Shown here in pieces: positions 11,383 through 21,599 of a stretch of DNA of 64,000 nucleotides. Within the stretch, counting starts at the first letter, position 1; every line of letters starts with the position of its first letter. Source of the DNA: Hyposmocoma kahamanoa (Eukaryota; Arthropoda; Insecta; Lepidoptera; Cosmopterigidae). The stretch is taken from NCBI RefSeq assembly GCF_003589595.1, contig NW_020653770.1, positions 4,234,528 through 4,298,527 on the forward strand. Reading direction: 5' to 3'. The notes under the pieces were generated by a model, which ran no database searches, was not told where the DNA came from, and saw only the letters and a list, made by a program, of their open reading frames with translations. Made by a program: the position numbers and the translations under genes.

Positions 11383-11795
11383 CTTGCAGTGCCGATCAGA
11401 GCTTTCAATTGCAAAGATCTGAGGGGCACTGCCACAGCGCCCGTCACCCTGTGACACAAGTTGATAAGTCAGTAATTTCATACCGCCTCTGTGGCTGAAC
11501 GGTTACCACCGGACTGCCACGCAGATATTCCATGTTCGATTCCCGGGTCGAGAGAAATATTTGTATGGCCTACATTTATTTCTCTCGTGAGTTTGGGTGT
11601 AATTTGTGGTTGTCTATGTGTGTGTCCATGGCACTCGCGACACAGGGTTTTCCTAGTGAGGGGATATGTTGAGTGTGTGCGTTATTATTATTATTCATCA
11701 GCACCCTTACCGTTAAAAAAAACCGGAACGCAGTAATGCTCACATTAATACTTGCCGGTCGAAATAGGTAAGGTGGCAGTACTTTCCTGGACGAA
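11383..11795 (+). repeat. R4 repeat split by an S2 SINE
   Basis: 11383-11482 and 11698-11795 are the two halves of one R4 copy. The S2 SINE sits after GTAATTTCA. Confidence 0.75.
11485..11697 (+). mobile_element. S2 tRNA-like SINE (plus) nested in R4
   Basis: GCCTCTGTGGCTGAACGG, box B TGTTCGATTCCCGG, and a (TTA)n tail. It splits a copy of repeat R4 (11383-11482 and 11698-11795). Confidence 0.85.
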
Positions 11796-11799
11796 AGTC

Positions 11800-12540
11800 T
11801 GTCTTTTAATAAGGTAATTGGTAAACTACGTGATGCCTATACCCCATTTTTAAGCGCAAGCTTAAGGCTCTTCTGCTGGAAAATCAAAAGGGATGTGTTA
11901 ACTTTTTCCAGCACCTATTTATTTATACTTTTTATACACATTTGTTATATAATATATTAGTTGCTTGATGTAGGTATAGTGTATACGTATTAATTATTAT
12001 AATGTATTTTCATAGTTATACATAAATTATTTGGAAGTATTTAAACATACACAACACACACACCCACACTTACACACACACATCTGTTACAGTTTTAATA
12101 TGTACGTATATATAATTATTTTACTGTTCTATTCAAGTACCAAAGTATGCTTGCATATGTTGTTCCGTGACCTCACTTAGGGTCTTAACTGAAAATCAGT
12201 GCTGGGAACGCGTTGCGTTTTCCAGCAAATACTGAGTTTGTGACCCTTTTGTTACCGCGGCTGGCACCACACAAGGTATCTCAATATTTAGTCTCCTTTT
12301 TATTATTTGTGTGAATAGTTCATGTTTTAATTTTATCTAATTTTTGTATATACATTTTTATTTTGTGTTTGTTTGTGTTTTTGTTTCGTAATTATATATT
12401 TGTTTTACGTTGAATGTTTTGATCGTGTTTTGTTTTAGTTCTGTTTTGTTCCGATCTCTCTTTTTTTGTCTTTTGTCTTTTGTGGTGTCATTGTGGTAAA
12501 CAAATAAATGTATTTTCTTTCTTCTTTCTTCTTTAATATC
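11800..12540 (+). mobile_element. Probable CR1-like LINE 3' end with (TTTCTTC)n tail
   Basis: Includes a short frame FKRKLKALLLENQKGC near 11850, then a long T-rich 3' UTR with AACAAATAAATGTATTTTC and a CTTTCTTC repeat at 12516-12534. Classified only from tail type and general composition. Confidence 0.4.
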
Positions 12541-12541
12541 A

Positions 12542-12640
12542 TTTTATCGAATTATGGACAATGATGGTGGTGATGGCGATTTGGACCTTCTGAAGCAACT
12601 GGACACATTGGTGGACATTCTGTCCACCGAATCAATTTTC
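12542..12640 (-). other. Short open stretch next to exon 3 (P/C/H-rich), unassigned
   Basis: Just downstream of exon 3 on the minus strand, one frame reads L-I-R-W-T-E-C-P-P-M-C-P-V and then a histidine cluster (N-R-H5-C-P) before a stop. No acceptor with a workable intron length separates it from exon 3. It could be an exon of a short isoform, decayed coding sequence or chance. The same bases contain a small inverted repeat (GTGGACA..TGTCCAC). Confidence 0.15.
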
Positions 12641-12672
12641 AAGTTTCTATCAAGTATATTTGGAGCACTCAC

Positions 12673-12829
12673 CACTCATGACATCTATTTTTCTTGCGAG
12701 CTCCCGTTCGACAGATGGGTGCGGTGATGTTTCCAGGTGTCAGACCTAAACAGACGGGCTCATAATCAGGGCAGCAGTCGTCGTACTGTCGGTTCTTGCT
12801 GCAGAATTCGTCGCAGTAGCACAGGGTGT
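12673..12829 (-). CDS. Exon 3 of the TINAG-like protein: somatomedin-B-like domain
   Basis: Minus strand: acceptor TTCATCTACAG, 157 nt (two bases, 51 codons, two bases), donor GTGAGT. The product begins D-TLCYCDEFC, continues KNRQYDDCCPDYEPVC and then LGLTPGNITAPIC, ending R-C-H-E plus TG of the next codon. The C-x-C-x3-C ... D-C-C-x-D-Y ... C pattern is the signature of the somatomedin-B-like domain that follows the N-terminal Cys segment in TINAG/TINAGL proteins. NIT is a potential N-glycosylation sequon, fitting a secreted protein. The phase matches exon 2 exactly. The part after GLTPG is less like known family members, so the 3' boundary could lie earlier; reading through the donor meets a stop (TGA) at once. 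The remaining exons (linker and papain-like domain) were not recognised in 1-12600. Confidence 0.85.
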
Positions 12830-12887
12830 CTGTAGATGAAAAATAACATCAATAAATACAGCGGTTTTAACCCTTGGTACACTAGCC

Positions 12888-13308
12888 GGTTAGTTTAAAC
12901 CTATAAGACCTACGGGTCTCAGAGTGTTGTGGACACTTAATATGGGCCTCGTAAAAAAGCTCAAGGTCACTCAACGTGCTATGGATTTCTGTACGTAATC
13001 GAATTAGAAATCCGTAGAAGAACGAAAGACACCGACATAGCTCGAAGGATTAGCAAGCTGAAGTGACCGTGGGCAGGGCACATAGCTCGTAGAACTGACG
13101 GCCGTTGGGGCAGAAAGGTTCTCGAATGGAGATCACGAACCGGAAGACATTCAGTGGAATGGCCTCCTACTATATGGACGGATGGCCTTGTTAAGGAGGG
13201 CGCGTAACCGATGGATGCACGCCGCGTCCGATCGACTAGTCTGGAAATCTTTTGGGGAGACCTATGTTCAGCAGTGGACGTCTTCCGGCTGATATGATGA
13301 TGATGATG
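12888..13308 (+). mobile_element. RTE-clade LINE, 5'-truncated 3' end with ATGATG tail
   Basis: Encodes the decayed C-terminal end typical of insect RTE elements: MGLVKKLKVTQRAM, then WAGHIARRTDGRWGRKVLEW, RTGRHSV, and a frame-broken end, followed by (ATG)n. It is flanked by a 9-bp duplication ACACTAGCC (12879-12887 and 13309-13317). Stops and frameshifts make it dead. It lies in intron 2, 50 bp beyond exon 3. Confidence 0.85.
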
Positions 13309-13895
13309 ACACTAGCCAAATTCGGTATTGACCAACCAATGATGGCAGGTGTAAAGAACAATTTTTTGTCAATGCTCATTATTTAGGCTAACTCGGCCAA
13401 AGGCCTGGTCCTAAAATTGGAATATAAACAGGAAAGCTGTAATTGGATTATGTAGAAATAACAATTACTTAACTAATTATTATAGTTTGCAAAGTACCTA
13501 TTCATCATCATCATGAAATGCAATTACGTTGATTGCAACCATGGTAGAAAAATAGTTGTTACATGAAATTTTAGAATCACATGGACCCTGACAGGGCACA
13601 GCAAAATATACTTAAATCTAGTTATCCTAATAAGTTATATTAATTATCAGGAAAAATCCATTTCCAATAATTAAGATAATGAGTGTCAAAAAACCACTTG
13701 GTTACGAACAGGATACTTAATATGTGCGTAGGTTAAATACAATGAGATCTTTTGTTATAACTCGTTATCTTGCATGAGCTCTGAGACAGAACAGTATGTT
13801 TTTTTTATTAGAAGTGCCTTCAGATTGGAGGTGAATAAACTGTTTTTGGCTATTTTTTGCATATGATTGGGTAATAAATTTGTATTGCTCTTTAG

Positions 13896-14252
13896 TCATT
13901 TCAGCCAAAACACGCCCACTGCTAAATATAGGCCTCCCTAAAGAATGCCACAACGACCTGTCCTGCGCCGCTTGCATCCAGCGGATTGGCGCAGCCTTCA
14001 CCAGATCATCAGTCCACCTTGTGGACGGTCTGCTCACGCAGCGTCTTTCGGTTACTCTGGTTCCCTTGTGGACATCCTCATTCGATCTCGCAACGAAACT
14101 CCGAGCACAGCCCTTTCCATTGCCCTTTAAGTGACCTTGAGCTTTCTTATGAGGCCCATTGTGAGCGATCACGCCTCACTACCGTAAGTCATCACTGGTA
14201 ACACACATTGGTCGACGACTTTTGTCTTGAGACACTGTAGTATTTTGGACAA
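13896..14252 (-). mobile_element. RTE-clade LINE 3' fragment (minus strand)
   Basis: On the minus strand it reads MGLIRKLKVT, then out-of-frame pieces, then PSTRWTDDLVKAA, RWMQAAQDRSLWHSLGR and SGRVLAEMTKE. These are the same C-terminal motifs as at 12888 but from a distinct subfamily with a different end. The 135-codon frame at 13765-14172 is partly real LINE sequence but is not a gene. Confidence 0.8.
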
Positions 14253-14327
14253 GAAGATATAGCGTAATTTACCGAACGCTACCCAGTACCTATTGATACG
14301 TGTGATTTATGAATAAAGTAATTAAGT

Positions 14328-14544
14328 TTCTGCCGCCAAACAGTAATGTCGGCATTACTGTATTCCGGTTTTGAAAGGTAAGGGTGCTGGTGAAATTACA
14401 GGCACATGGGAATTGTCAAATTGTGTCTCAGGGTGACGGGCGCAGTGGCAGTGCCCCTCAGATCTTTGCGATTTAAAGCTCTGAGTGGCACAACACCTGT
14501 TATGGACAGGCATGACTTGTTCGTTCCGTCACTTGATATTATAG
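14328..14544 (-). repeat. R4 repeat (minus) in intron 2
   Basis: TCTGCCGCCAAACAGTAATG to CGTTCCGTCACTTGATATTA. Confidence 0.75.
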
Positions 14545-15570
14545 AAAACCTATTAATGCTTATTGCCAGATAGTTAGATAATGGTAGATAAAAAGAAACA
14601 AAATTGTAAAATTGTTTTTATATTAATTTACAACATATCTCGTCCTGCGTCAATTTCCGATTCTGCACTTGTTGAATTAATACTCGAACTCGAATGTTTG
14701 CAATCTCTCCATTGATATCAATAAATCACTAGGGATGACACAGTTTTATAAATAGTTAATTACTCGCATTTTACGATGGTTCCAAATCACTTGCTAGGGA
14801 ATTGAAAGTTCTATTGAACAAAATTCGTCACAAACGTGACTTCAACAATAGTATTATCAATAGCTTAGTAGAATTTCGGCGGAAAATGTTGCAAAAATGT
14901 GGAAATTGTAAAACAGTCTGAGGTGAAAACCCTCATATCATAATTATGTTTTTGTTTGTTGACATTCATTCTACATCGAATTTGGCTAGAGTGTACAAAA
15001 ACAGACAGTGTACACAAACAGTTTTTACAAAAACAGATGTCAAAAGTATATCTAAACGGAATCAGTAGCGGAAGCGTAAATACTATAAAGATCTCAAAGA
15101 AATAGTTGCAAATCCGTCGACAACGTTGTAAAAAGTTGCATAAAACAGAAGCGGAAACAGATATTAAATGTCTGTTGCATCACCAGTTTTAACGACAAGC
15201 CGGGCCTTGAATTTAGGACGAAAAATAACCACCACCAACCACCACACACATACATAAATCACTTGATAGTAAGTATGATGCAGTCGTTGGTGGGTATGCT
15301 TTTCGAGAATTTCAAAGATCAGATCAAAAGTGACTAAAACGATAATAACAATAAGGATCAATTTACAATGCCGCGGAACGGAATAGAATCGAATTTTTGT
15401 AACGAAATTAGCGCCCTTCATTGGACACACACATTTGTGATTGCGCACACATACAAGACGCGCTGTTTCATATTTTGTATGGAGTTACCCTACTTGTTTT
15501 ATTTTACAATGGTAATAGCGCGGCTTGTATATGTGCAAGCTCCACGGACGCATAAGGACGCTCATGCATA
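14545..15570. other. Intron 2 sequence, nothing recognised
   Basis: AT-rich. A 94-codon minus-strand frame (15164-15448) has low-complexity composition and no family features. Confidence 0.5.
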
Positions 15571-16719
15571 GGGCGCACTATAAGTTTCCGGAAATGGCCA
15601 CTTCTATAAACAATATTTAAAAAGTAATTACAACATTTCAAAATGGTTGTCTACATTACCATGGATTTAACTCGTGAAAATTTTCGTAGTATGATTTTCT
15701 ACGACTTTAAGTGTAATTTAACAGCTCAGCGGAGCTTTGTTCGGCTTCAAACTGCTTTTGGCGATGAAGCACCATGCAAGAAGACTATTTATAGCTGGTT
15801 TGCAGAATTCAAACGTGGTCGTGTGAATCTTAGTGACGAATTTCGTGATGGTCGCCGGTCCACTGCTGTGAACAACAAAAACATCGATGCTGTGCGCCGT
15901 ATGATCAAAACAGACAGGCATTCACATTCCCGAATCTCATGGTATGTTACCATACCTTGAGATTCGGGCATCTTTGGGCATAGGCATGAGTCAAATACAA
16001 TCAATACTACACAAACATTTGGGGGTGAACAAGCTGTGCTCTCGGTGGATCCCACACAATTCGACTGAGGCTCAAAAAACGGATCGGGTCACTTGGTGCA
16101 ATGCCATGCTTACCAGATTCAACGAAGGGGCGTCAAATTTGGACATAGTAACAGGTGACGAAACATGGATATAGTTACGATCCCAAAACAAAGCAGCGTT
16201 CGAGCACATGGATCTTTCGAGATGAGCCGAAACCAACCAAAGTGGCGCGCGTGCAAAGTGCCTCTAAGCGGATATTTGCTTCTTTTTTTAATAAAACTGG
16301 ACACGTAGCTACTGTTGCTTTGAAAAATCGTTGTACCATGAATAGTGATCTGTACACGACCATTTGTTTGCCGGAAGTTATTGACAAATTCCGTAAAAAC
16401 AACCGTAAACGCCGTGTCATCTTGCACTACGAAAATGCCAGTTCTTGCCTCTCACCTTGTGATTTTTATTTATTTTCAAAAATGAAGAACCAGTTACGCG
16501 GTCAACGATTTTCATCACCTGAATAGGCTGTCGAAGAGTCTGAAATATGTTTCAGAGATTGTCACGGAGGAATGGCATAAATGTTTTCAAAATTCGTTCA
16601 TTCGTATGAAAAAGTGCATTAACGCTAACGGAAAATATTTTGAGAGACAATAAATACATTTCTGACCATTTACAGTATTTTTTTCTTATTCATTCCGGAA
16701 ACTTATAGTGCGCCTCACG
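15571..16719 (+). mobile_element. Decayed mariner transposon, copy 1
   Basis: Termini GGGCGCACTATAAGTTTCCGG and CCGGAAACTTATAGTGCGCC, with TA immediately before the left end and after CACG on the right. The element has near full mariner length (about 1.15 kb) and lies in intron 2 of the TINAG-like gene, opposite to the gene's orientation. The transposase reading frame is broken (see the pseudogene entry). Confidence 0.92.
15643..16526 (+). pseudogene. mariner transposase (D,D34D type), frameshifted and deleted
   Basis: Similarity runs over three frames. 15643-15957 gives the helix-turn-helix N-terminus (start MDLTRENFRS, GDEAPCKKTIYSWFAEFKRG). 15944-16174 gives the middle, up to the first catalytic Asp in VTGDETWI. 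16155-16526 gives YDPKTKQ... and RKNNRKRRVILHYENASS, where the second catalytic Asp (normally HDNAS) has become Glu. It then jumps straight to LSPCDFYLFSKMKNQLRGQR, so about 25-30 residues between the second and third catalytic positions are deleted. A stop follows SSPE. Mariner transposase catalyses cut-and-paste at TA; this copy cannot. The motif context resembles cecropia-type lepidopteran mariners. Confidence 0.92.
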
Positions 16720-16854
16720 TACAAACCATTCTGCTACTTTTGTATGGAATTACCATTTTTTTTACACTAGCAGCAATTACCTTAGTTTGCTTCATTATCA
16801 TAATATACCTATAGGATTACGCACTATACTAACCACGTCATGAGTATATCTTAC

Positions 16855-17000
16855 CAAGTATATGATGCGAACATCTGTCAAGGCGACCATTACAGCAACC
16901 TCCATAAGGCGGTGCCTTTCCGCAGTAAGGGCCAGGTGGCAGATCGTCTGCGTAATATGCTGTCACCAGGGTAACTTGTAGCGCTAAGATCAGGGGTAAT
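16855..17000 (-). CDS. Exon 2 of a secreted TINAG-like (Swim/CG3074-type) protein: signal peptide and Cys-rich segment
   Basis: The minus strand shows a strong acceptor (pyrimidine tract ending TTCCAG) at 17001-17003, a 146-nt open exon, and a donor GTAAGA at 16849-16854. The exon is one base, 48 codons, one base. It encodes a hydrophobic signal core (LPLILALQVTLVTA), then YYADDLPPGPYC, then a Cys-rich stretch with a CC pair (GGCCNGRLDRC) ending S-H-H-I-L. This matches the region just before the somatomedin-B-like domain in TINAGL1-type proteins, which are secreted matrix glycoproteins carrying a catalytically inactive papain-like domain; the Drosophila member Swim helps disperse Wingless. 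The final G joins AC of the next exon to make Asp, keeping frame. It sits 130 bp left of a transposon-free acceptor region and just right of a mariner in intron 2. Confidence 0.82.
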
Positions 17001-17089
17001 CTGGAACAAAGGAATAAAGAAATTTAGCAAAAAATCATATTCTTAATAAAATATTATAAACGTAAATTGGAATCTTCTTTGGTACATTA

Positions 17090-17203
17090 AAAATTTGTAT
17101 AGCCTATATTTATTTTTCTCGTGAGTTTGGGTGTAATTTGTTGTTGTCTATGAGCGTGTCCATGGCACCCGTAATACATGGTTGCGGGGCTATGAGCATA
17201 AAA
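17090..17203 (+). mobile_element. S2 SINE, 3' part only
   Basis: Starts at TTGTATAGCCTATATTTATT and runs through GTGTCCATGGCACCCGTAAT to GCGGGGCTATGAG. The tRNA-like part is missing. Confidence 0.7.
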
Positions 17204-17227
17204 AAGAACTATTTCAACTTAAATTTA

Positions 17228-17420
17228 GTTTAACGATCTCCATAGTCGAGTGGCACACCGGCTTACACGGTATCGCCATCTCTGAGGTCACGGTTTCGAT
17301 CCCCGGTTGGGTCAATGTAGAAAACTGGATTTTCTATATTGTGTCGGGTCTGGGTGCTTGAGGGAACGTCATTGTTTCCAGTATTTATAACACATTTGCT
17401 TTAGTTACGCTGAACCACGG
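17228..17420 (+). mobile_element. S3 tRNA-like SINE
   Basis: Box A-like TAGTCGAGTGGCACACCGG and box B-like GGTTTCGATCCCCGG, then GTCGGGTCTGGGTGCTTGAG. Could be mistaken for a tRNA gene, but the anticodon arm does not fold and the 3' body is SINE-like. Confidence 0.6.
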
Positions 17421-17897
17421 ACTTGCATATTAAACTGGACCGCGCACTAAATTAATAAAACGAGCCGAGTGTGAGGCTTTAAAGTAGTAATGCATCTCTT
17501 TCTAATAGGGTGTTTATTCAAGTTTCAGCCAGCCATATCGTTTTTAACTTTTTAATTTTTACAGAAAATGAGGCCGCTTATAGATGACCAAAACTACTAA
17601 TATTATTTCATAATACAAATTAGTATATTTACTATTCATAATAGAAGTTTCATTGTTGATATATTTTGTATTATTGCATATTACCTTTAACTAGACACTA
17701 GCTAAGATGATTTTATTTAGCGTTGGCAACTTGTTAGACCAGGACAGACCACTACTTCGAGCTATCTCACGTGTCTCGGTTTTTTACTTTTACTTAAAAT
17801 GAACCTTGACATAACCCAATAAGGTGAAAATTTGTAATATTGGTATATCGAAATGCGCGATCCAGTTTACGAAATATATAAATCCGTGCGCGGAACA

Positions 17898-17992
17898 CAA
17901 TAATTCTGACATTACTGCTTGGCGGCAGAAATGGATAAGGCGGCAGTACTACCCTGGACGAATTTTTCACAAGGAGTTCTACTGCTACAAAA
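17898..17992 (+). repeat. R4 3' fragment
   Basis: CATTACTGCTTGGCGGCAGA, GGCGGCAGTACTACCCTGGA and AGGAGTTCTACTGCTAC. Confidence 0.65.
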
Positions 17993-18007
17993 GCATGATA
18001 TTTGTAA

Positions 18008-18145
18008 ATTAATATTATGCTTTACAAGCAGTTAGATTGCATGATTTTGAATGGTATAACCATTGACTTACAATTATATGGACGTCGGGTCCGCGCTAAA
18101 AATGATAAAAAAGTGGGATGACGATGAAAGAGGTCGCATGCGTCT
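18008..18145 (+). repeat. Dispersed repeat shared with 35445-35660
   Basis: TATTATGCTTTACAAGCAGT, GCATGATTTT and GGGATGACGATGAAAG recur at 35445-35660 with an extra segment there. Unclassified. Confidence 0.5.
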
Positions 18146-18154
18146 ACGTACTTT

Positions 18155-18318
18155 TTTAATAATATCTAATGATGAAACGAACAAGTCGTGCGCCTGTTGG
18201 TAAGCTACACTATCCATAACAGTTGCAGTGCCACTCAGCGCTTTAAATCACAAAGATTTAAGGGACACTGCTACTGCACCCATCACCCTGAGACACAAGT
18301 TGACAAGTCCCATGTGCC
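18155..18318 (+). repeat. R4 5' fragment
   Basis: GAACAAGTCGTGCGCCTGTT to GTTGACAAGTCCCATGTGCC. It is followed by repeat D and then another R4 part (18500-18690). Confidence 0.7.
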
Positions 18319-18325
18319 AGGCACA

Positions 18326-18497
18326 CGTCGTTTTATTTGACAGTAAAAAAACTAATAGTGTGATTTGTCAGTTTTATGAATGCGCTGGTTAAATAATATT
18401 ACAGTTAGGTATTTGGGTTTGATTCCCGGTTGGACCAATTTGGGGAATGAACTTTTGTAAATTAATTCTGGTCTGAGTGTGTCGGTTAGTCCCTTAC
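18326..18497 (+). repeat. Dispersed repeat D, copy 2
   Basis: Same start and end as copy 1, with GGGTTTGATTCCCGGTTGG intact; again followed by an R4 fragment. Confidence 0.6.
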
Positions 18498-18499
18498 TC

Positions 18500-18690
18500 T
18501 TACACTGCCACAGCGCCCGTTAACCTGAGACACAAGTTGACAAGTCTCGTGTGCCTCTAATTTCACCCGCTTTCTTATCCTTCAAAACCGGAACACAGTA
18601 ATAATGAAATTACTGCTTGGCGGCAGAAATAGATAAGGTAGCTGTTCCACCCTGGACGAACTCTCACAAGAAGCTCTGCTGCTACTATGC
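18500..18690 (+). repeat. R4 3' fragment
   Basis: CACTGCCACAGCGCCCGTTA to ACAAGAAGCTCTGCTGCTAC. Confidence 0.7.
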
Positions 18691-19550
18691 GGTACGTACA
18701 TACGAAGGTGACCCTAAAATCTAAAATTCTTTCAAATTAGTTAAAAATCAAGCCTTATAAAGTAATTAATCAAAACTTCAATCAGTAACATTCAACTTTC
18801 AATTAAAGTTATCGTCTGGTTTTACTCTACTGTGTTATCTACGATTAGAACACTGGCAGCTATTATGGTAGCCGTAAAACGTATTGCCATAGAATAACTT
18901 TAATAAAATAGCCCGAATTCTGACTATGTAGAATAAAACTCTCAGAGGCATTGGTGCAATGTGCATCGAAATTCGAAAACTCTCAACATTTGTGAGTTGT
19001 CAGTAAGAAAACCCCCTTATTTTCAATTTCGTAACTACACACCCAATATCGACTTTAACCCCTCTGTTTCCAGTTGATTATAGTTAAAGAAAATTTAGTA
19101 ATTTTTCGAGTGGAAACGACACTATAGTTTCTGTATGGGGGAACTAACACTTGAGTTCTCAGGTGATAGAAAACTACAATAGACATAATATTAATAATAT
19201 TATTACAAATAATATTATGACAACGAAAAGTTTGAGCGAAGCATTTTGGGAGATGATTCTACAATAACACGAACAATAATTTATAAAGATCTCTAAAATC
19301 GTGAAACAAAAATCAGCTGCTCCGTATTAAATGTTTATTCCTATTAAACCTAAATTAACTTAACTGCTTCCGTGTCCGGGCAGTTACCATGCCGCCACGA
19401 CTGCCACATAGAGGTATGAGTATATGCGCTATTCGTTATTATAAATAAATAAAATAGCTGACTTTTTTCGCGATTTCTGAAATGTTTCCCGTATTAAAAA
19501 TTGTTCATATTAATAGCCAAATAATATCTTAAAATCTCACACATCTTTAA

Positions 19551-19632
19551 TGATTTGTGGTTGTCTATGTGTGTGTCCATAGCATCCGCGATACAGAATT
19601 TCTCTAGTGCGGAGCTATGAATGAGTGCGTGG
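19551..19632 (+). mobile_element. S2 SINE, 3' part only
   Basis: GATTTGTGGTTGTCTATGTG to GTGCGGAGCTATGAATGAGT. The tRNA-like part is missing. Confidence 0.65.
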
Positions 19633-19987
19633 GTTTGTTATTACTGAAGCACGTGGTTGCCGCGCCACAGTCGCGCCTCTGCAGCACTTCTACAATTGTT
19701 CAATTTGAAAGCACTTTTACTCTCAGTGGTCCATTTGATTCATTTTTAACACATGGTTTAAAAACAGGCGCATATATTTCGGTTACCTATCCGAGGACTT
19801 ACGAACTCGTAATAAGAATATTCAGATTAAAACTAAGTACACACTCTGCATTTTAATCTATGTAATAGTGCAATGACCTACAGCGATAACGATTGCCTTT
19901 GTATTATCGCTTGCGTATGCGCAATTAGATATAGAGACGTTGGTTTGACTCTTTTCCAAAATAAGTATTACCAATGAAAAACTTTCA

Positions 19988-20166
19988 TAGATTTGTCACA
20001 GATGGCGCTACGGCAATAAAGTCGTTAAAAACCAAAGATCTGCAACAAAGTACATAGACAAATTCGTAAATTCAATTTCGTTTGTTCCGTTGCTTAGTTG
20101 GAACAGCGTCAGCCACAATATGGTGAAGGCTCTGTTTCGAATTCAGCCGATTCGAATGAACTTTTT
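19988..20166 (+). mobile_element. S1 tRNA-like SINE, diverged
   Basis: The head ATTTGTCACAGATGGCGCTA is present. Box A is TTGCTTAGTTGG and box B is decayed (GTTTCGAATTC). Confidence 0.7.
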
Positions 20167-20431
20167 TTACTCACATTACTGCTTGAAGGCAGAAATAGGT
20201 AAGGTGGGCAGTACTGCTAGTAACTATTACTAGTTTCTCGTTGCGATGGGTAACGGATTTTAGTTTTCTCGCTTTTTACCATGTGATATTTTAGTTCGTT
20301 TCTGACATATTACTGTCTTGATTCTATATTTTTCTGTTGGTTTAGATATAATTTCGATACGTAAAAGGGCAACACCGAAATCGTGTTATTATCCGGCAGT
20401 TTTAATTCCAACTGATATGTAAGAGTGGAGC

Positions 20432-20954
20432 CATCGAGTATATAACCAGAAATAGAAACGAAATGTCATTTAATTTGTTTGAAAATTATTCTGTAAAATC
20501 ATTATGGTGACAACTGCGCTCCGATTGACCAGCCCAAATTCGAAATAATTGACGGGTGTCGTCAATTGTTTCACTTCAAATCGATCAGTTTAACTTGGGC
20601 TTTGCTATAATGGACGGAAATTTAAAAATTACATATTTAATGTTTAATTACCAATGAAATGTGATTCCGTTTCTTTTGTAATTAGATGTTTTGCTGTTTC
20701 TCTCACACCACCGAATGGAACAGCCCCCATTGTAAGAGATATTATCTTTATTACAATGAATACAGAATATTTTTGGAATATACGGAGACGTACACACAGG
20801 TCAGTTGTTGGCGCTGTACTATTTAAGTTTTCTAATTTGTGATTTCAACGCAATTGGGAGTTGATATTTAAAGTGATATAAGCCCATTTACCTGATGAGT
20901 TGCCAGGGATGGATGGCGCTCATTTCGTCTCTATTTCTGGTTATATACTCGATG
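20432..20954 (+). mobile_element. hAT-like MITE, family CATCGAG, copy 2
   Basis: Begins CATCGAGTATATAACC and ends GGTTATATACTCGATG. The flanking 8-mers AGTGGAGC and AGTAGGGC agree at 6 of 8 positions, compatible with an aged 8-bp target duplication. Non-autonomous, 523 bp. It lies inside the composite bounded by inverted repeats at 20319 and 21803. Confidence 0.85.
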
Positions 20955-21147
20955 AGTAGGGCTAATCGGGCCCGTTTTGAAGTGTTTTATATTAGCTTTT
21001 AAATGAGTGTGACTAGCGAATAATAATTGTGATTATAAATAAAGCTACGATTTTCCCTAAATTAATTAAAGATGTTTTCATTGTTTTAAATATTAATAGC
21101 TTTGCTTTCGCATTTAGCCAATGACATGGTTGGGAAACAGAATTACT

Positions 21148-21364
21148 GATAATAATAATAATAACGCACACATTCAACATAGCCCCGCACTAGGGAAACC
21201 CTGTGTCGCGGGTGCCATGGACACACACATAAACAATCACAAATTCACCCAAACTCACGAAAGAAATAAATGTAGGCCATACAAATATTTCTCCCGCCCG
21301 GGAATCGAACCTGGGACCTCTGCGTGGCAGTCCGGCATGGTAACCGTTCGGCCACGGAGGCAGT
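21148..21364 (-). mobile_element. S2 tRNA-like SINE (minus)
   Basis: A full copy from the (TAA)n tail (AATAATAATAATAACG) to the complement of CTGCCTCCGTGGCCGAACGG, with box B complement GGGAATCGAACCTGG. It lies inside the 20310-21868 composite. Confidence 0.85.
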
Positions 21365-21469
21365 TGAGGTATGGAGTTTGTATGAAAAAGGATATGTTAA
21401 ATAAAAAAAAAAAAAAGGTTGGGTATGTGGGTAGCTATTATATTATATTGTTTTCGATAAATAAGGCCG

Positions 21470-21599
21470 GTAGGGCTAGCACAACAGGGCGCGACTTCCG
21501 CGAGAGCGACATAAAGTGCGAGATCTCTGTGCGGGAATAATAGTTTGTCGCGCTTTATGTCGCATTCGCGCTTGTCGTGCCCTGTTGTGCTAGCACTAC
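21470..21599. mobile_element. Short hairpin MITE (GCTAGCACAACAGGGC)
   Basis: About 45-bp inverted arms, GCTAGCACAACAGGGCGCGA.. and ..TCGTGCCCTGTTGTGCTAGC, separated by about 25 bp. It is GC-richer than its surroundings and could form a long hairpin RNA. The 139-codon frame at 21121-21540 is spurious, running across the antisense S2 SINE and this arm. Confidence 0.7.

Larger units (their letters stand above)
12830..16854 (-). other. Intron 2 of the TINAG-like gene
   Basis: A 4,025-bp phase-1 intron between the two well-supported exons, with donor GTAAGA and acceptor CTACAG on the minus strand. It is mostly transposon-derived: an RTE LINE 3' end with target duplication (12888-13308), a second RTE 3' fragment in the opposite orientation (13896-14252), a copy of repeat R4 (14328-14544) and a decayed mariner (15571-16719). 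The stretch 14545-15570 is AT-rich with no recognisable element. Confidence 0.75.

Noticed and set aside
17228..17300. Possible tRNA gene
   Set aside because: Box A and box B words are present but the acceptor and anticodon stems do not pair, and a SINE body follows.
21121..21540. 139-codon plus-strand frame
   Set aside because: Made of an antisense S2 SINE and one arm of a hairpin element.
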